A DNA stretch of 64,000 bases from Erythroxylum novogranatense (taxonomy: Eukaryota; Streptophyta; Magnoliopsida; Malpighiales; Erythroxylaceae): the NCBI GenBank assembly GCA_029891385.1, contig CM057228.1:52415783-52479782 (forward strand), written 5' to 3'. Below, piece by piece: positions 48,007 through 58,634 of the stretch (position 1 is the stretch's first letter; each line of letters begins with the position of its first letter). A model generated the notes under the pieces. That model saw nothing but the letters and a program-made list of their open reading frames with translations. It was not told where the DNA came from and ran no database searches. Both the position numbers and the translations under genes were made by a program.

Positions 48007-48058
48007 AAATTATTTTATCTATTAATAAATATTTATTAATAAATTATTATTTTATCTA

Positions 48059-48249
48059 AAACCATCCCACAAGTACGTGAGCAGCGAGCACTTGTGGGAT
48101 GGTTTGTAATTGAATTCACGCAATTTCAGCGTGAATTCAACTTACAAAGAGGCAATGAATTGAACTCATACGGGAATTCAATTCATTGCCTTTTTATGCT
48201 TTCAAACCATAGAATTGAATTCAATCCCATGATTGAATTGAATTCATGG
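48059..48249. repeat. Array of four adjacent hairpins
   Basis: Hairpin 1 has arms at 48059-48074 and 48090-48105, a perfect 16-bp stem (AAACCATCCCACAAGT). Hairpin 2 has arms at 48106-48121 and 48129-48145, with one bulge (core TTGAATTCACGC). Hairpin 3 has arms at 48146-48167 and 48174-48195, 22 bp with two wobble-type mismatches (AGGCAATGAATTGAA). Hairpin 4 has arms at 48207-48226 and 48231-48249, with one bulge and one mismatch. Hairpins 1-3 are directly adjacent and 4 is 11 bp away. Hairpins 2-4 share GAATTC-containing TTGAATTCA motifs. I do not recognise the structure as a known element. Confidence 0.85.
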
Positions 48250-48424
48250 CTTTCCTAACAGGGCGTTAAGCTTATTCATCCTTCATGCATTTCATCGAAC
48301 ACCTTGCGGGCAAAACCAACTCAACCCTATCTACACATAAATTCTTTACATCTTTCCATTATAAACATGCAAAACATTCACACAAGATCAATCAAACATG
48401 AGTTCCCAAACGAAATGCATTAAA
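48250..48424. other. Presumed first intron of the CACTA transcript
   Basis: The minus strand after the leader-exon donor at 48471 continues here without a coding frame. It also contains the hairpin array further on, which would place those hairpins in a transcribed intron or leader. Confidence 0.4.
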
Positions 48425-48471
48425 TCACTCCAGAAACACATCCAAATAAACCCAACCCACGACTTTCTTAC

Positions 48472-48640
48472 CTTCGGATCCAGCAGAGGAGAGATGCACG
48501 TTGTTGTCGCCGGAGAAGACGCACGTTGTCGTCGCCGGAGACGCAGCAGCTGGTCGAACATGGGTTGAAGACGAGCTTCGCCGGAGGAGAGGAGGGAAAG
48601 AGAAGAGCAACGTCTGGGAGAGAAGAGAGGAGGGGCGGCC
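48472..48640 (-). promoter_or_regulatory. Likely transcribed leader exon of the CACTA element
   Basis: A GC-rich minus-strand segment with CCGGCGACGACAAC repeats ends in GGATCCGAAG followed by GTAAGAAAG, a strong 5' splice site (intron begins 48471). CT-rich sequence lies upstream near 48600-48640. Position beside the 5' subterminal repeats fits the element's promoter and non-coding first exon. A short frame (48610-48425) runs through the donor and may be an upstream ORF or chance. Confidence 0.5.
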
Positions 48641-48654
48641 GCAAGCGGATTTAA

Positions 48655-49030
48655 TTTAATTTTACCGACGAAATGATCCGTCGGTATAATTAAAAATACG
48701 GTCGCAGAATTAAGCTTTCTAACCTAGCTTCCCGACGACGTTTTGCAATATAGCGACGGATTGTTTCCGTCAGTGAACCATTTCTAGCCGATAAGTTTGC
48801 CGACCGAAATTTTAATTCCGTCCCTATTTACAGACGGTACGGTTTTCATCGGCATATTTTCGTCAATAAAAGTCCCCACGAAATTTTCCCTCCAACTTTG
48901 GCAACGGATTTCTTGACCGTCGGAAATGTTCTTGCTTTTGCCGACGGATTAGGGTGTCCCATCGCAATTCACAGACGCTATACTATCCGTCGATATATTT
49001 CCGTCGCTATTTAACGATTTTCTTGTAGTG
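48655..49030. repeat. CACTA subterminal repeat region, right (5') end
   Basis: About ten copies or variants of CCGACGGA and CCGTCGGT in both orientations lie between 48664 and 49014, ending in TTTTCTTGTAGTG, the inverted copy of the left TIR. Units here are more diverged than at the left end. Confidence 0.85.
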
Positions 49031-50425
49031 GGAGAGGCTGCCTACTACCTCTAGCAGTGCTAAATGGTAATGAAGGGACTCCATTCATCAAATTACTTAA
49101 GAAAGTGGATTGAATACATTGCAAAATCCAATTTCTGAATTTAACAAGCAACCTTATAGCTTCCAAACATGCTTGCAAAAAGGACCAAGTGATGGTGTCA
49201 TAAACTTTGAAAAAATCAATCTTCATTAAGCAAAATTTTAATATTTTTAATTGAATTATATTCACCCATTAGCTCTTGAAGAATGAGAATGTGATTGCCT
49301 ATACATGTCTCAAATAAGAATGCCCCTTGAGCCAAACTAATGACATCTAACAAAATTAGTTTTAGTCTTAAGGATAGAAGTTTTGCAATGGTTTTATACA
49401 CTGCAATGCAGTAAGAAATATGTCTGAAGTCTGAAAAAGAGGAAGCGTTTTTCTTCTTAGGGATAAAGCAAATGAAGATATATATGATTCACTTCCCTAA
49501 GCATCCTATTAGAGGAAAAAATTCAAAGATTGCATTCGTAAAAAGTTTACCAGTGATTTCCCAGGTTCTTTGGCAAAAACAGGCAGTGAAGCCATCTAAG
49601 CCAAGGGATTTTGAAGAATTGAGACTAAAAAGCACTTCCTTGAAATCTTAAGGTGTAAATGGAGCTATAAGCATGTCATGTTGAGTCTAATTCAAATATA
49701 TCTTTCATAATTAAACCCTACTGCTGACCACCAGAGGTTCCCATTAACTGTTGAAAATATCCCCTCATAAAAATGGTTAGCTCCTGGTGTTCTGATAACA
49801 CATTTCCATAATTGCCTTTGAACCCATAAATTGTATTAGTGTTCCTTCTATCAAGAAGAGAAGCATGAAAAAATTGTGTTTGAATCCCCATCTTTAAGCC
49901 AATTTAGTCTAGCTTTTTGCTTTAAAGTAGAATTAAAAAAAAACAAACCCCTCCTAATAGTCTTTCAACCTCAAAATCTCGGTGTTCCTTAATTAGAATT
50001 GAATGGATCCTTGTAGCAAGCTTCCTAAGCTTCAGCCAATTTCTATTTCATGTTACTAAGGTTTTGTTCCTTCACTTCAGCAAATTGTTTGATGCCATGT
50101 TTGACAAGTTTAAGCTTTTTCATCAATAGAAAAGCCATGCATCCCTACACCTCTTGCCTCCGAGAGCAACTAATTAATTCCATAAAATGGTCCATCTAAG
50201 TGATACAATTGAAAAATAAAAAATGGAGCTGCAAATCTTACCGGTTCATTCATCTTCTGAATAAGTATAAAGGAGTGGTTTGAAAATACATTGTCTCCAA
50301 AGTGTACATAAAAATGTGGAAAGTGATTAAGCCAAGAGTGGTTCACCAAGGCTCCATTTAATTTCTTCCTTATCAACATGGATCCTTACTGTCTGTTTGT
50401 TCAGGTGAACAATCTTCCTATTCGC
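49031..50425 (-). pseudogene. LINE 1, middle part: endonuclease C-terminus and RT N-terminus
   Basis: On the minus strand, TNRQ and then GSMLIRKKLNGALVN (about 50400-50340) lead to VFSNHSFILI, the end of the LINE endonuclease, where the SDH motif is SNH, so a catalytic Asp has become Asn. RT blocks follow: DFRHISYCIAVYKTIAKLL (about 49430), KIDFFKVYDTITWSFL (about 49225) and NGVPSLPFSTARG (about 49080), ending in the broken motif at the CACTA junction. Stops are present, including one in place of Trp in the FTWTN motif. Confidence 0.85.
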
Positions 50426-50428
50426 TTA

Positions 50429-50999
50429 CGTTACGTTTGGTTAGTGTCTTCAATATGCAGAGACGGAATGAGATGAAAATTTGGAGATGGACAAAAATTG
50501 GAGATAGTGAGGTGTTTGACTGTAATGGACAGAACAGAAAAAATTATCTCCATCTCGAGGACAAAAATGTGTTTGGTTACAGTGGACAGAACATAAAAAC
50601 CGTATCAATGACGAAAATGCCCTTGCAGTATAATATGATTGAAAATATGTAATTCATTGATTATTTTAAAAAATGATTTATATTAGTAAAAAGTAAACAA
50701 ATAATAATAATAATAATAAGAATAAGAAAATAATTTCTTATAATAATAATAATAATAATTACAAAATTTATAATAATAATTATTAATAATAAAACAATAA
50801 TAATAATAAGATAATTAATTTTTATAATAAAATTAATAATAATAATAATAAATAGGTACAAAATTTATAATAATAATAATAATAAGATAATTAATTTCAG
50901 ATAATAAAATTAATAAGAATAATAATATTAATAATAAAAGAATAATAATAAGTAGAAAATTTATAACAATAATAATAATAATAATAAATAATAATAATG

Positions 51000-51067
<68 letters not shown>

Positions 51068-51120
51068 CATAATCATAATAATCATAATCATAATCATAAT
51101 CATAATCATAAATATAATAA

Positions 51121-51170
<50 letters not shown>

Positions 51171-51331
51171 TAAAAATTAATTTCAGATAATAATAATAAT
51201 AATTTCAAAATTTATAATAATAATAATAATAATAATAATAAGTTCAAAATTTATAATTAATAATAATAACACTACTAATAATAATAATAAGAAGAAGAAG
51301 AAGAAGTTTAATAATAATAATAATAATAATA

Positions 51332-51380
<49 letters not shown>

Positions 51381-51638
51381 GTTTAATAATATAATTAAGA
51401 ATAAAATTGCTTATTTAAGAGAGGGGTATTTCTGATATTTCCTTATGTGTTTTGTTTTTGTTTTTAGGACAAGAATTCTTATACTACAGTCTTAGAAGGA
51501 ACAAATTTTTTTTTTTATCCTTGTGCTATGAGGACGGAACAAAAATGGGTGAGGACAGCAAGCAAACACTACAAGACACAAAATTTTTGTGTCCTTGACA
51601 TCCGTCCTCATTCATGAAGACGGCAACCAAGCACTACG
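50429..51638. mobile_element. Harbinger-like MITE swollen by AAT repeats
   Basis: The ends are imperfect inverted repeats of roughly 80 bp: the left reads CGTTACGTTTGGTTAGTG and the right, inverted, CGTAGTGCTTGGTTGCCG. TTA lies outside both ends (50426-50428 and 51639-51641), the usual target duplication of PIF/Harbinger elements. No transposase is present. The middle is almost wholly microsatellite. LINE coding sequence appears on both sides, supporting a real insertion. The superfamily assignment rests on the TSD and could be wrong. Confidence 0.6.
50690..51385. repeat. Long (AAT)n/(GAT)n compound microsatellite
   Basis: About 700 bp consist mostly of AAT units, with short interruptions of AAAATTTATAA type, then (ATC)-type runs near 51065-51115 and a (GAT)n run at 51332-51380. 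The minus strand is open over long parts and would read as poly-Ile/Tyr, which is a composition effect. Confidence 0.95.
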
Positions 51639-51641
51639 TTA

Positions 51642-51720
51642 GATCGTGTAGATCAATGTGTTGAAATAGCTACCCCTTGTTTCTTGATACAAATACCATA
51701 AATTGAACGATACAAGAAAA
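51642..51720 (-). pseudogene. LINE 1, short continuation beyond the MITE
   Basis: When the MITE and one TTA are removed, the minus strand runs from here into GRLFT, a stop, TNRQ, which fits the GR.FTWTN.RQ block of LINE endonucleases. Upstream residues DLHDL fit as well, with one frameshift. Further upstream I lose the similarity, so the LINE 5' end lies near 51720 or is decayed. Confidence 0.5.
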
Positions 51721-53609
51721 TTTGTAAGTGCAACTCAAATATCAGATACAAATGTTGGGGAAATTTTTATAGTTATTATTCACATACCAAAAAAAAACAA
51801 TTTTATGAAAAGAAATATTTTTTATTCATCGCATGTTTATTAACATTATGATAAATTTAACTCTGATTGATTATCACCTTGGTCCAACCGATGAAAAAAA
51901 TATGATTGGATTAAATCATTCTCTAGGTGTTTATTACCTATTATAGTGAACTGATAGTGTGAAATATAGGATATAAGGTATACATTAGTTATGAACTTTA
52001 CAACAATGGATATATATATACTGGCTTAAGGGAATCCAAGTGTATACTCTAAAAAAAGAAGAAATGGAACTATGTAGCTGGAAAAATAATGTGCAGTCCA
52101 ACTCAGTCACATGTCTAGTTGGTGTGCTAGCTGGTTTCTAATGGGTACTAGAGATTATAATCATATTTATATGCAGACAAGGGAGACAAGTTCCAGTAAA
52201 TTTGTGTGCTTCTATGGTGTCTCTTCGATCTTCTAAATGTTACGCGGGTATTGCTCAATTTTCGGTAGTCCAAATCATGTTGATTTATGGATAACTGCAA
52301 TCTCCAAGGCATTTTCTCGTGGGAGCTGCTTGTTCACACTTCAAATCTATAATAAGGCTAGAACACGAAAATCAGAACTTTTCTGTTTCATAGTCAAATT
52401 CGGAATCTTGAGTTATATTAGTTAGTATGATGATCTGACAGCAACTACAAAGCACTATATGTAAATCTTTATGTTAGGTTAACTTACCAGGTCAATATGC
52501 TAAAATAAGGAAATCAAGTTGTTTGTCTTTGTTCTTAATGTGGGGGTTGAGGGCATATTGAATTGCGTGTGGGACATTAAGCTTGTTATTGTCAAAGTAA
52601 CCTTCCCAGAGTTAGCAGGTGGCAAATTTCCAAAGAACCCACCTCATCCCTGTTGATTTTTGTACCTCTTCCATTAGTATAAAAGTCATTAACTTGTGGC
52701 GCCACGCATAGAAAACAATAATCTTTTAGGCCAAGACTGGCCTTATCAGAAATCAATCGCATTCCTATGGAAAAAAGGACGTTTTGACTAATCATTTTCT
52801 GTCATCGATTAGTGATAAGCATGATCATGCGTCAAGCAATTTGCCTTATCAAACTGGTACTTCATCAGCATGACAGCATCAAATCTAATGAGTGAAAGAA
52901 CAGGTCATACACTTACGGTAGTAATATTCCAAATGTTGAGGGATTTTATGAACTATCCTATTATTAGCTGAGAACTTTTAGATCTAACAAAATAATTTCT
53001 CATTTTTGCAAGTATATTTTAATAAATATTTTAAATACTATGATTTTTTTATTTTATCTTTTAGGAGTTGGAACGTCGGCTTTGAAGCTATCAACTCATA
53101 AGGATGGGATGAATGTCGATGATAGCTAGCTAAATACAGAGGTAGAAAATACAATTATTTGAATTCCTTAGCAAATGGATTTTTTGAAATGGATCGGTTT
53201 AAAACATTCCTATATCAAATTGCAAATGCCAATAAATAATGGAAACAACTTGGAGGAAAAGAAAATGTTTGTTTAGCTTCCAAACAATCTATTCTTTGAG
53301 TAACCAATCTATTACAAAAAATCAAGTAAAAAAACACAATACATAGATTTACGTAATTCACCCAAATTTATTAGCACTACGTCCGCAGGTAACGACAAAT
53401 CACAAATTCATTATCAAAAAGAAAGAAATTACAAGAGGAATGTAGCCAGGGTTTTTCACCCACTCACAACTTTAAAATAGATGGATTTTATATATTACTC
53501 AAATACAAAATTGGTATATCGAAAATACTCCTGAAAAATAAATGAATAAGTCAAAGATTCAAGGCATATAAATCCAAAAAAAAAAAGTCTCAAACCCTGC
53601 AGTTGCTAG
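51721..53609. other. Unassigned AT-rich sequence with an exon-like patch
   Basis: I see no complete gene. At 53045-53065 a TTTTTATTTTATCTTTTAG tract resembles a 3' splice site and is followed by an open stretch reading GVGTSALKLSTHKDGMNVDDS to a TAG at about 53131. Upstream, 52805-52875 (plus) reads SDKHDHASSNLPYQTGTSSA before a stop. The family is not recognised; these may be remnants of a host gene. Confidence 0.35.
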
Positions 53610-54860
53610 CCCCATCTTGGGACTATTTGAAACTTCTAACATTCAGCAAATTTAAGTAAGGCCTGAACTTATAGTTAGGAACTGATTTGGTGAATATGTC
53701 TGCTGAATTGTGTTTGGTGCCAATCTTCTTCACCTTGATTCCCTTTTCTTAATAGATGAAGTAATATCTAACATTAATGTGCTTGGTCCGATTATGATGC
53801 ATGTGATCATTAGCCAAATATATAGCACTCAAACTGGCACAAAACACTATAACTTGGTCCTGATATGTCCTAACATTATTGACTAAGCCCTTCAACCATA
53901 TGTCTTCTTTAACTACTTCTTTCAAGGCCATATATTATGCTTCTGTGGTAGATAAGGCAACTGAAGGTTGTAACGTAGCCTTCCAACTAATGAAGTAGCC
54001 TTCTAACTAATGACAAAACCATGTAATATAAACACATAGCTATTCAAATATCTTCTACTATTCAAATATGTAGCATAATCAGAATCTGAATAACTAGCAA
54101 CCAAACAATTTGTATCACCTCAATATATGAGACCAACATCAGTTGTTCCTTTTATAAATCGAAATATGCACTTCACTACTTACCAATGCTCTAACTTTGC
54201 TTCTGATTGTGGTGCAAAATCTATATAAAAAAAAGACGAATATTTGCAATTAAAGGAGTATTTAAAAGTCTTGTTGTACTCATCCCAAATTTAGATAAAG
54301 ATTTTTTAAATGTAGCTCCTTTATGACATGAAGAGCTTATGTTGCTTTCGATCCCTATAAATCTCCATTCCCAAAATATTTTTAGCTATCTCAAGATCTT
54401 TTATGTCAAATTTTGCACTAAGAAATTGTTTTAGCTTTTAAATATCTAACATGTTCTAAGTCGTAATCAGCATATCATCTACATACAATGCCAAACAAAT
54501 GTATGAACCATTACTAAGCCTGTTGTGATACACACAACAATCATATGGACTTTTGTTGTAGCTATGATTTGTCATAAAATTATCAAACCTCTTATACAAT
54601 TGTCTTGGAGATTGTTTCAGTCTATATAGAGGTTTTTGAAGCCCAAAAACATGATCATCCTTTACTTAAATGGGAAACCCCTTTGGTTGACTCATAAAAT
54701 TTTCTTCTCCAAGCTCTCCAACTAAGAAAGTTGTGTTTACATCAATTTTCTCTAATTCCAAGTATTAATATGCCACTAAGGCAAGTAGCACTCAAATTGA
54801 GTTGTGTCTAACAACTAGAGAGAAAATCTCATTCTTTCTTATCTGCCTATTTTTAACACC
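53610..54860 (-). pseudogene. Copia RT/RNase H fragment, strongly decayed
   Basis: On the minus strand, RT reads LELEKIDVNTTFLVGELGEE (about 54750) and then FTYADDMLITT near 54475, the copia YADD box. RNase H blocks follow: YSDSDYATYLNSRRYL (about 54080), MALKEVVKEDIWLKGLVNN (about 53930) and NRTKHINVRYYFI ending near 53750. Many stops interrupt it, and there is no LTR. The residues differ from the Sirevirus-like chain, so this is another, older copia lineage. Confidence 0.8.
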
Positions 54861-55499
54861 CTAAATGCTAATTCCCCTTAACTTTGTGTTTTTTTTAATC
54901 CCTAGATTTCGTTTAGTAACTTGTCTCTCTCTCTCCCTCACATTCTTCTCTAAATAATTTGAGTAGTAAAGCTTTAGTATAACTTTCCATCCTCTATTGC
55001 AAATAGCTAAACTACTTTTGGTGCTTCTACTACTCCTTATACTCTTTTTTTATGTGTAAATTATATCTTTCAAATCCTATAACTAAGTGGTAAGGGACCA
55101 GGAACCTATTGATAACCTCAGGTTTGTCTTTCATATAAAAGACTCTAATATTTTTGTTATTTTTCCTCCTTTCAAAAATTTTAAAGGTAAAGCTTTAAAA
55201 AACTTAAAAGAAATTTCATTAATCAATTCTAAAAAAAAAATTAAGCTAAGCACAAAACAAAACGCAACACTTTAGGTAGTAAGTGCACATTCCCATCATT
55301 ACAAAAATGTGACTGAATTAATCAAAACTATAACGTTTCAAACTTGTTTCATGGAGAATTCACTTGAAAACACCACTGACATTGTTTCTTGAGTCTTTTG
55401 TTCAAGCTCAATGTTTTTTTGCTACTTTCTAGAGTTCCAGTATGGTAGCTAGAGATCATGGGATTTGGTTGTGGTGCTGCTCATAAGGCCATTTACTTA
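54861..55499. other. Unassigned; possible LINE 2 5' region
   Basis: The sequence leads into the ORF1 of LINE 2 on the plus strand and may contain its 5' end, but I could not read a family motif here. Confidence 0.35.
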
Positions 55500-55900
55500 C
55501 TGTTTCTCAATTTTTAAAGGTATAGCGGATAAATAAAAATCAACACTTTTTGGATACTTCCTTGATAAAAGACCATCATTCCTCTATATTAAAATTTAGG
55601 TTAAGACTACATGGAATAAACGGGGCTTAAAGCAAACACTTATTATAAAGGAACAATAATTCCTTTTTAAGTTGAAGGATAAATATGAAATGATGAATGT
55701 ATTAGATTAGGAGCCTTGACATTGGAATGGAAAGCCATTATTTCTCTTTAGGTGAAAACCTAATATAACCTTTAACAAAAAGCCTCAAACATGTTCATAC
55801 TTAGATATATTTCTGCAACATTTCCCTTAAGTATTAGTCTATAATAGGACTTATCTATTTAATTAGTTTTATAGGTAAACTTATATGTCTAAATGAACGT
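55500..55900 (+). pseudogene. LINE 2 ORF1, first part (DUF4283-like)
   Basis: The plus strand shows GYFLDKRPSFLYIKI, then FLFKLKDKYEMMNVLD, a stop, EPWHWNGKPLFL, which match the DUF4283 domain of plant LINE ORF1 (pattern F.F......VLE.GPW...GKP.IL). The frame reaches IGKLICLNE at 55900 and is then interrupted by the solo LTR, resuming at 58635. This protein binds nucleic acid in LINE particles by family knowledge. Confidence 0.75.
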
Positions 55901-56295
55901 TGTAACACCCATATATCTCCTAGGAGGATATGCAAATGCTACAAACAGAAGTAAAACATGCCAAGCAATCCAAAGCACTTCCAGAAACTCAAGTAAACAT
56001 ATATTACATATCATTAGATGTTCTTGAAAAAAAAAATATCAAACATATTGTACTATTCCAAATACATGCCATAAGTTCCAAATCCATCCTGTATTAAGGT
56101 TATTACAAACCACTAAACAAAATACAAAATACAACATGTCTCATTTTATTGAAATATAACTTAAACTTAAACACAAATATACATCTTCCAAAACAAAACA
56201 CATCCTTCTTTAGCCACTACGGTTGTCCTAGCCTTAGATCTTCTTATCATAACCTACACGGAGACAAAACCACCATACTATGCATGTAGCTTAGT

Positions 56296-56395
56296 GGGTA
56301 ATAACTAAATAAGATATAATCTGGATAGTGGGGAATAACTAAACAAGATATAATCTGGATAGTGAGGAATAACTAAACAAGATATAATCTGGAGA
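56296..56395. repeat. Three-copy tandem repeat in the solo LTR
   Basis: GGAATAACTAAACAAGATATAATCTGGATAGTG-type units occur three times with a period near 37 bp. Confidence 0.8.
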
Positions 56396-56787
56396 CTTTT
56401 TGTAACAGACATCTAACATTTACATGCACCGAATCATCTCAAATCACATACAACCTTTAATTTTTCAAATTAAAGAACAATCCAACATTATTTACATCAT
56501 AACAGAATATAACATATCAGAACAGGATATACTTACTTCAGAACAAAAATTACAAGTATCTAAACAGAATACCATAATATCAAAACAGAACTTGATTGTG
56601 TCAGACCAAAACTTGATTATATCAAAACATAATTTAGTTGTATCGGAACTGAACTTCGCTTATATCAAAATTGAACATATATCAGAATACAAAACAAGTT
56701 AGCCTGCTAATCCTTTTTATAGAAGTGGGTAATGGGACTAGAATAGAAGGTACCTATGATTGGTATCACAGAACAGAAGAGATGTCT

Positions 56788-56890
56788 CAAAATCAGGGGA
56801 CACTATTGTGTCAAATATCAGGGGACACCATAATCTCAAGTTATAGGGGGCACCTTAGTGTCAAGTTACAGGGTACACATTAGTGTCAAG
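56788..56890. repeat. Four-copy tandem repeat in the solo LTR
   Basis: Units of the type AGGGGACACTATTGTGTCAA recur about every 25-27 bp with small changes. Before them (about 56500-56700) shorter degenerate units around ATATCAAAACAGAACTTGAT occur. Confidence 0.7.
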
Positions 56891-58634
56891 TTAAAGAAGT
56901 AGCTACAAACCCTTCTAAGCATGCTTATTTACTCACAAGTAGGACTTAACAATTTTTAAACAAACATTTCAGATTTCATAATCATATGTGAAAGATATAT
57001 TGCATATCGTATGACTTATTCCATTTTGCTTACATTGAATATTTTCATTCACATTTAATCAAAATTAACATGCCTTATAAACATAAACATTTGCAATAAT
57101 GTAACAATGAAATCATTAAGTAATTATACATTACATGTAGTCACACAAGTTCCCAATTCACAAACATTTATAGCTAACACATTACTCTTATTCTTTAAAT
57201 CACATCACCTTCTTAAATATACTTCATTCCTTTAACAATTCATAAGTTCAAAATTAGTTACTTTTCTATTAAATAACACCTTCCTTAGATTATCACCTCA
57301 ATTAATAATCCAAACCTTATTTAACCCTTAATTAATTTATTCCATATAAAACTAGGTTCATTTTACACATTAATTAAGTTCAATTACACCATTATAAAGT
57401 ACCTTAACCTTATATAGTCCAACGATTGCCCAAAAGCAACCTTTTCTACTTCCTATGTACTTCCCATGACTGTGGGAATCAACCATATAAACCCCACAAT
57501 CGTGGGGTGAACCTTTGGTTCACTCACCTGCAAGAATTTTACTCCTTCATACTCCATTCAATACACCTTCACCAAAGTCTATCAATTTTACTTCAGTTCT
57601 ACCTTATTCATACTTCAATCCTTTATCAAATTAATGTCCACACCAATTGAAAAATCATTCATTAAGCATCTCATAATCCATGATCTTTTAGGTATCAACA
57701 TCCAAAACAAAAGCTATCAAATAATTATCATATTCCAAACCTTAATTCACCACCAACTTAATACATATTCTATCCAATTCAAGTATCATATAATTCATAT
57801 TACAACATGCTATCAAGTTTAGAATTCCCTTACTTGTTTAACTTCAAAGAACAAGTCAAACTAGCCTTCCAAATAACAAGCACAATTCCAAAATCTAAGT
57901 GAAACTAAGATGCTCTTAATACCAAAAGACAACAACATAGAAGATAGCATGTGGTAGCTTTTTTTGATGCAATATCTTGCAATAATTTTAAGTGAAATTG
58001 AAGCAAAATTTAAAGTTAAGAGAGGGTAGATGGTTTTAGTGGAGATGCGAAAATGAAGGCTCTATTCCCAGTGGTCCAATCAAAACCAGTTGTTTATTAA
58101 TTTAGACACAACTTTGGATCCATATCCATCAGTCTCTTCCAATAAGCCTGGTTCAATGCCAACTGTACTGGTTATCACACTGCGTACACTTAAAACAAAA
58201 CCAATTCCACTCTCACAATATAGCATTTGTCACCATTACATGTGTCCCATTTGTCCACCATATAAGCCACCAAATGTCTCAATTCTGTTAAGCCACTTAT
58301 CACTCACTTATTGCCTCCACTTGTCAATTTATTAAGCATGCCATTTATCACTTAATTTTCCATGTCAAATGTCACTAATTCATAGGCTTAATCATTCAAA
58401 TTTTCATATACCAACTTGTCTTACTAGTTGACAATTTTCCTAGTCCAAATGTACATTTCATTCATCAATTCTCTAATGGTAACAATTAATTTCAAGTTAC
58501 TAATTATGATCCATCAAACCAAAATTCAAGACATATACAATTCACAATCATATTACAATTTCAACACCTATCACATTTACTTTCATGATCACATAACATT
58601 TCTACTAAGGTGTAATTTGGGGCCTTACAAACAT

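Larger units (their letters stand above)
38611..49030 (-). mobile_element. CACTA (En/Spm) transposon inserted in LINE 1
   Basis: Terminal inverted repeats CACTACAAGAAAA mark both ends, with 3-bp target duplications GGA at 38608-38610 and 49031-49033. The element is 10,420 bp. It carries TNP2 and TNPA pseudogenes, both transcribed from the right end leftwards, and CCGACGGA/CCGTCGGT subterminal repeats at both ends. Removing it and one GGA rejoins the LINE RT motif. Both genes hold only a few lesions, so it may have been active relatively recently. Confidence 0.95.
55901..58629 (-). mobile_element. Solo LTR inserted in LINE 2 ORF1
   Basis: The insertion of 2729 bp has ends TGTAACACCC at left and GGCCTTACA at right, so the minus strand starts TGTAAGGCCCC and ends GGGTGTTACA. 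Flanks AACGT (55896-55900) and AACAT (58630-58634) form a 5-bp TSD with one transition. Without it, the ORF1 frame continues. There is no gag or pol. Tandem repeats lie inside. The CCCACAATCGTGGGG palindrome at about 57490-57505 parallels the CG-rich block of the other solo LTR. A Del/Tekay-like origin is inferred from length and end motif. Confidence 0.82.

Noticed and set aside
37140..50425. Target-site duplication for LINE 1
   Set aside because: The sequence beyond the poly(A) (GGTAACTACGC on the plus strand) was not found at a plausible 5' end near 50425 or 51720.
50661..51109. ORFs rich in Ile and Tyr
   Set aside because: They are translations of the AAT microsatellite.
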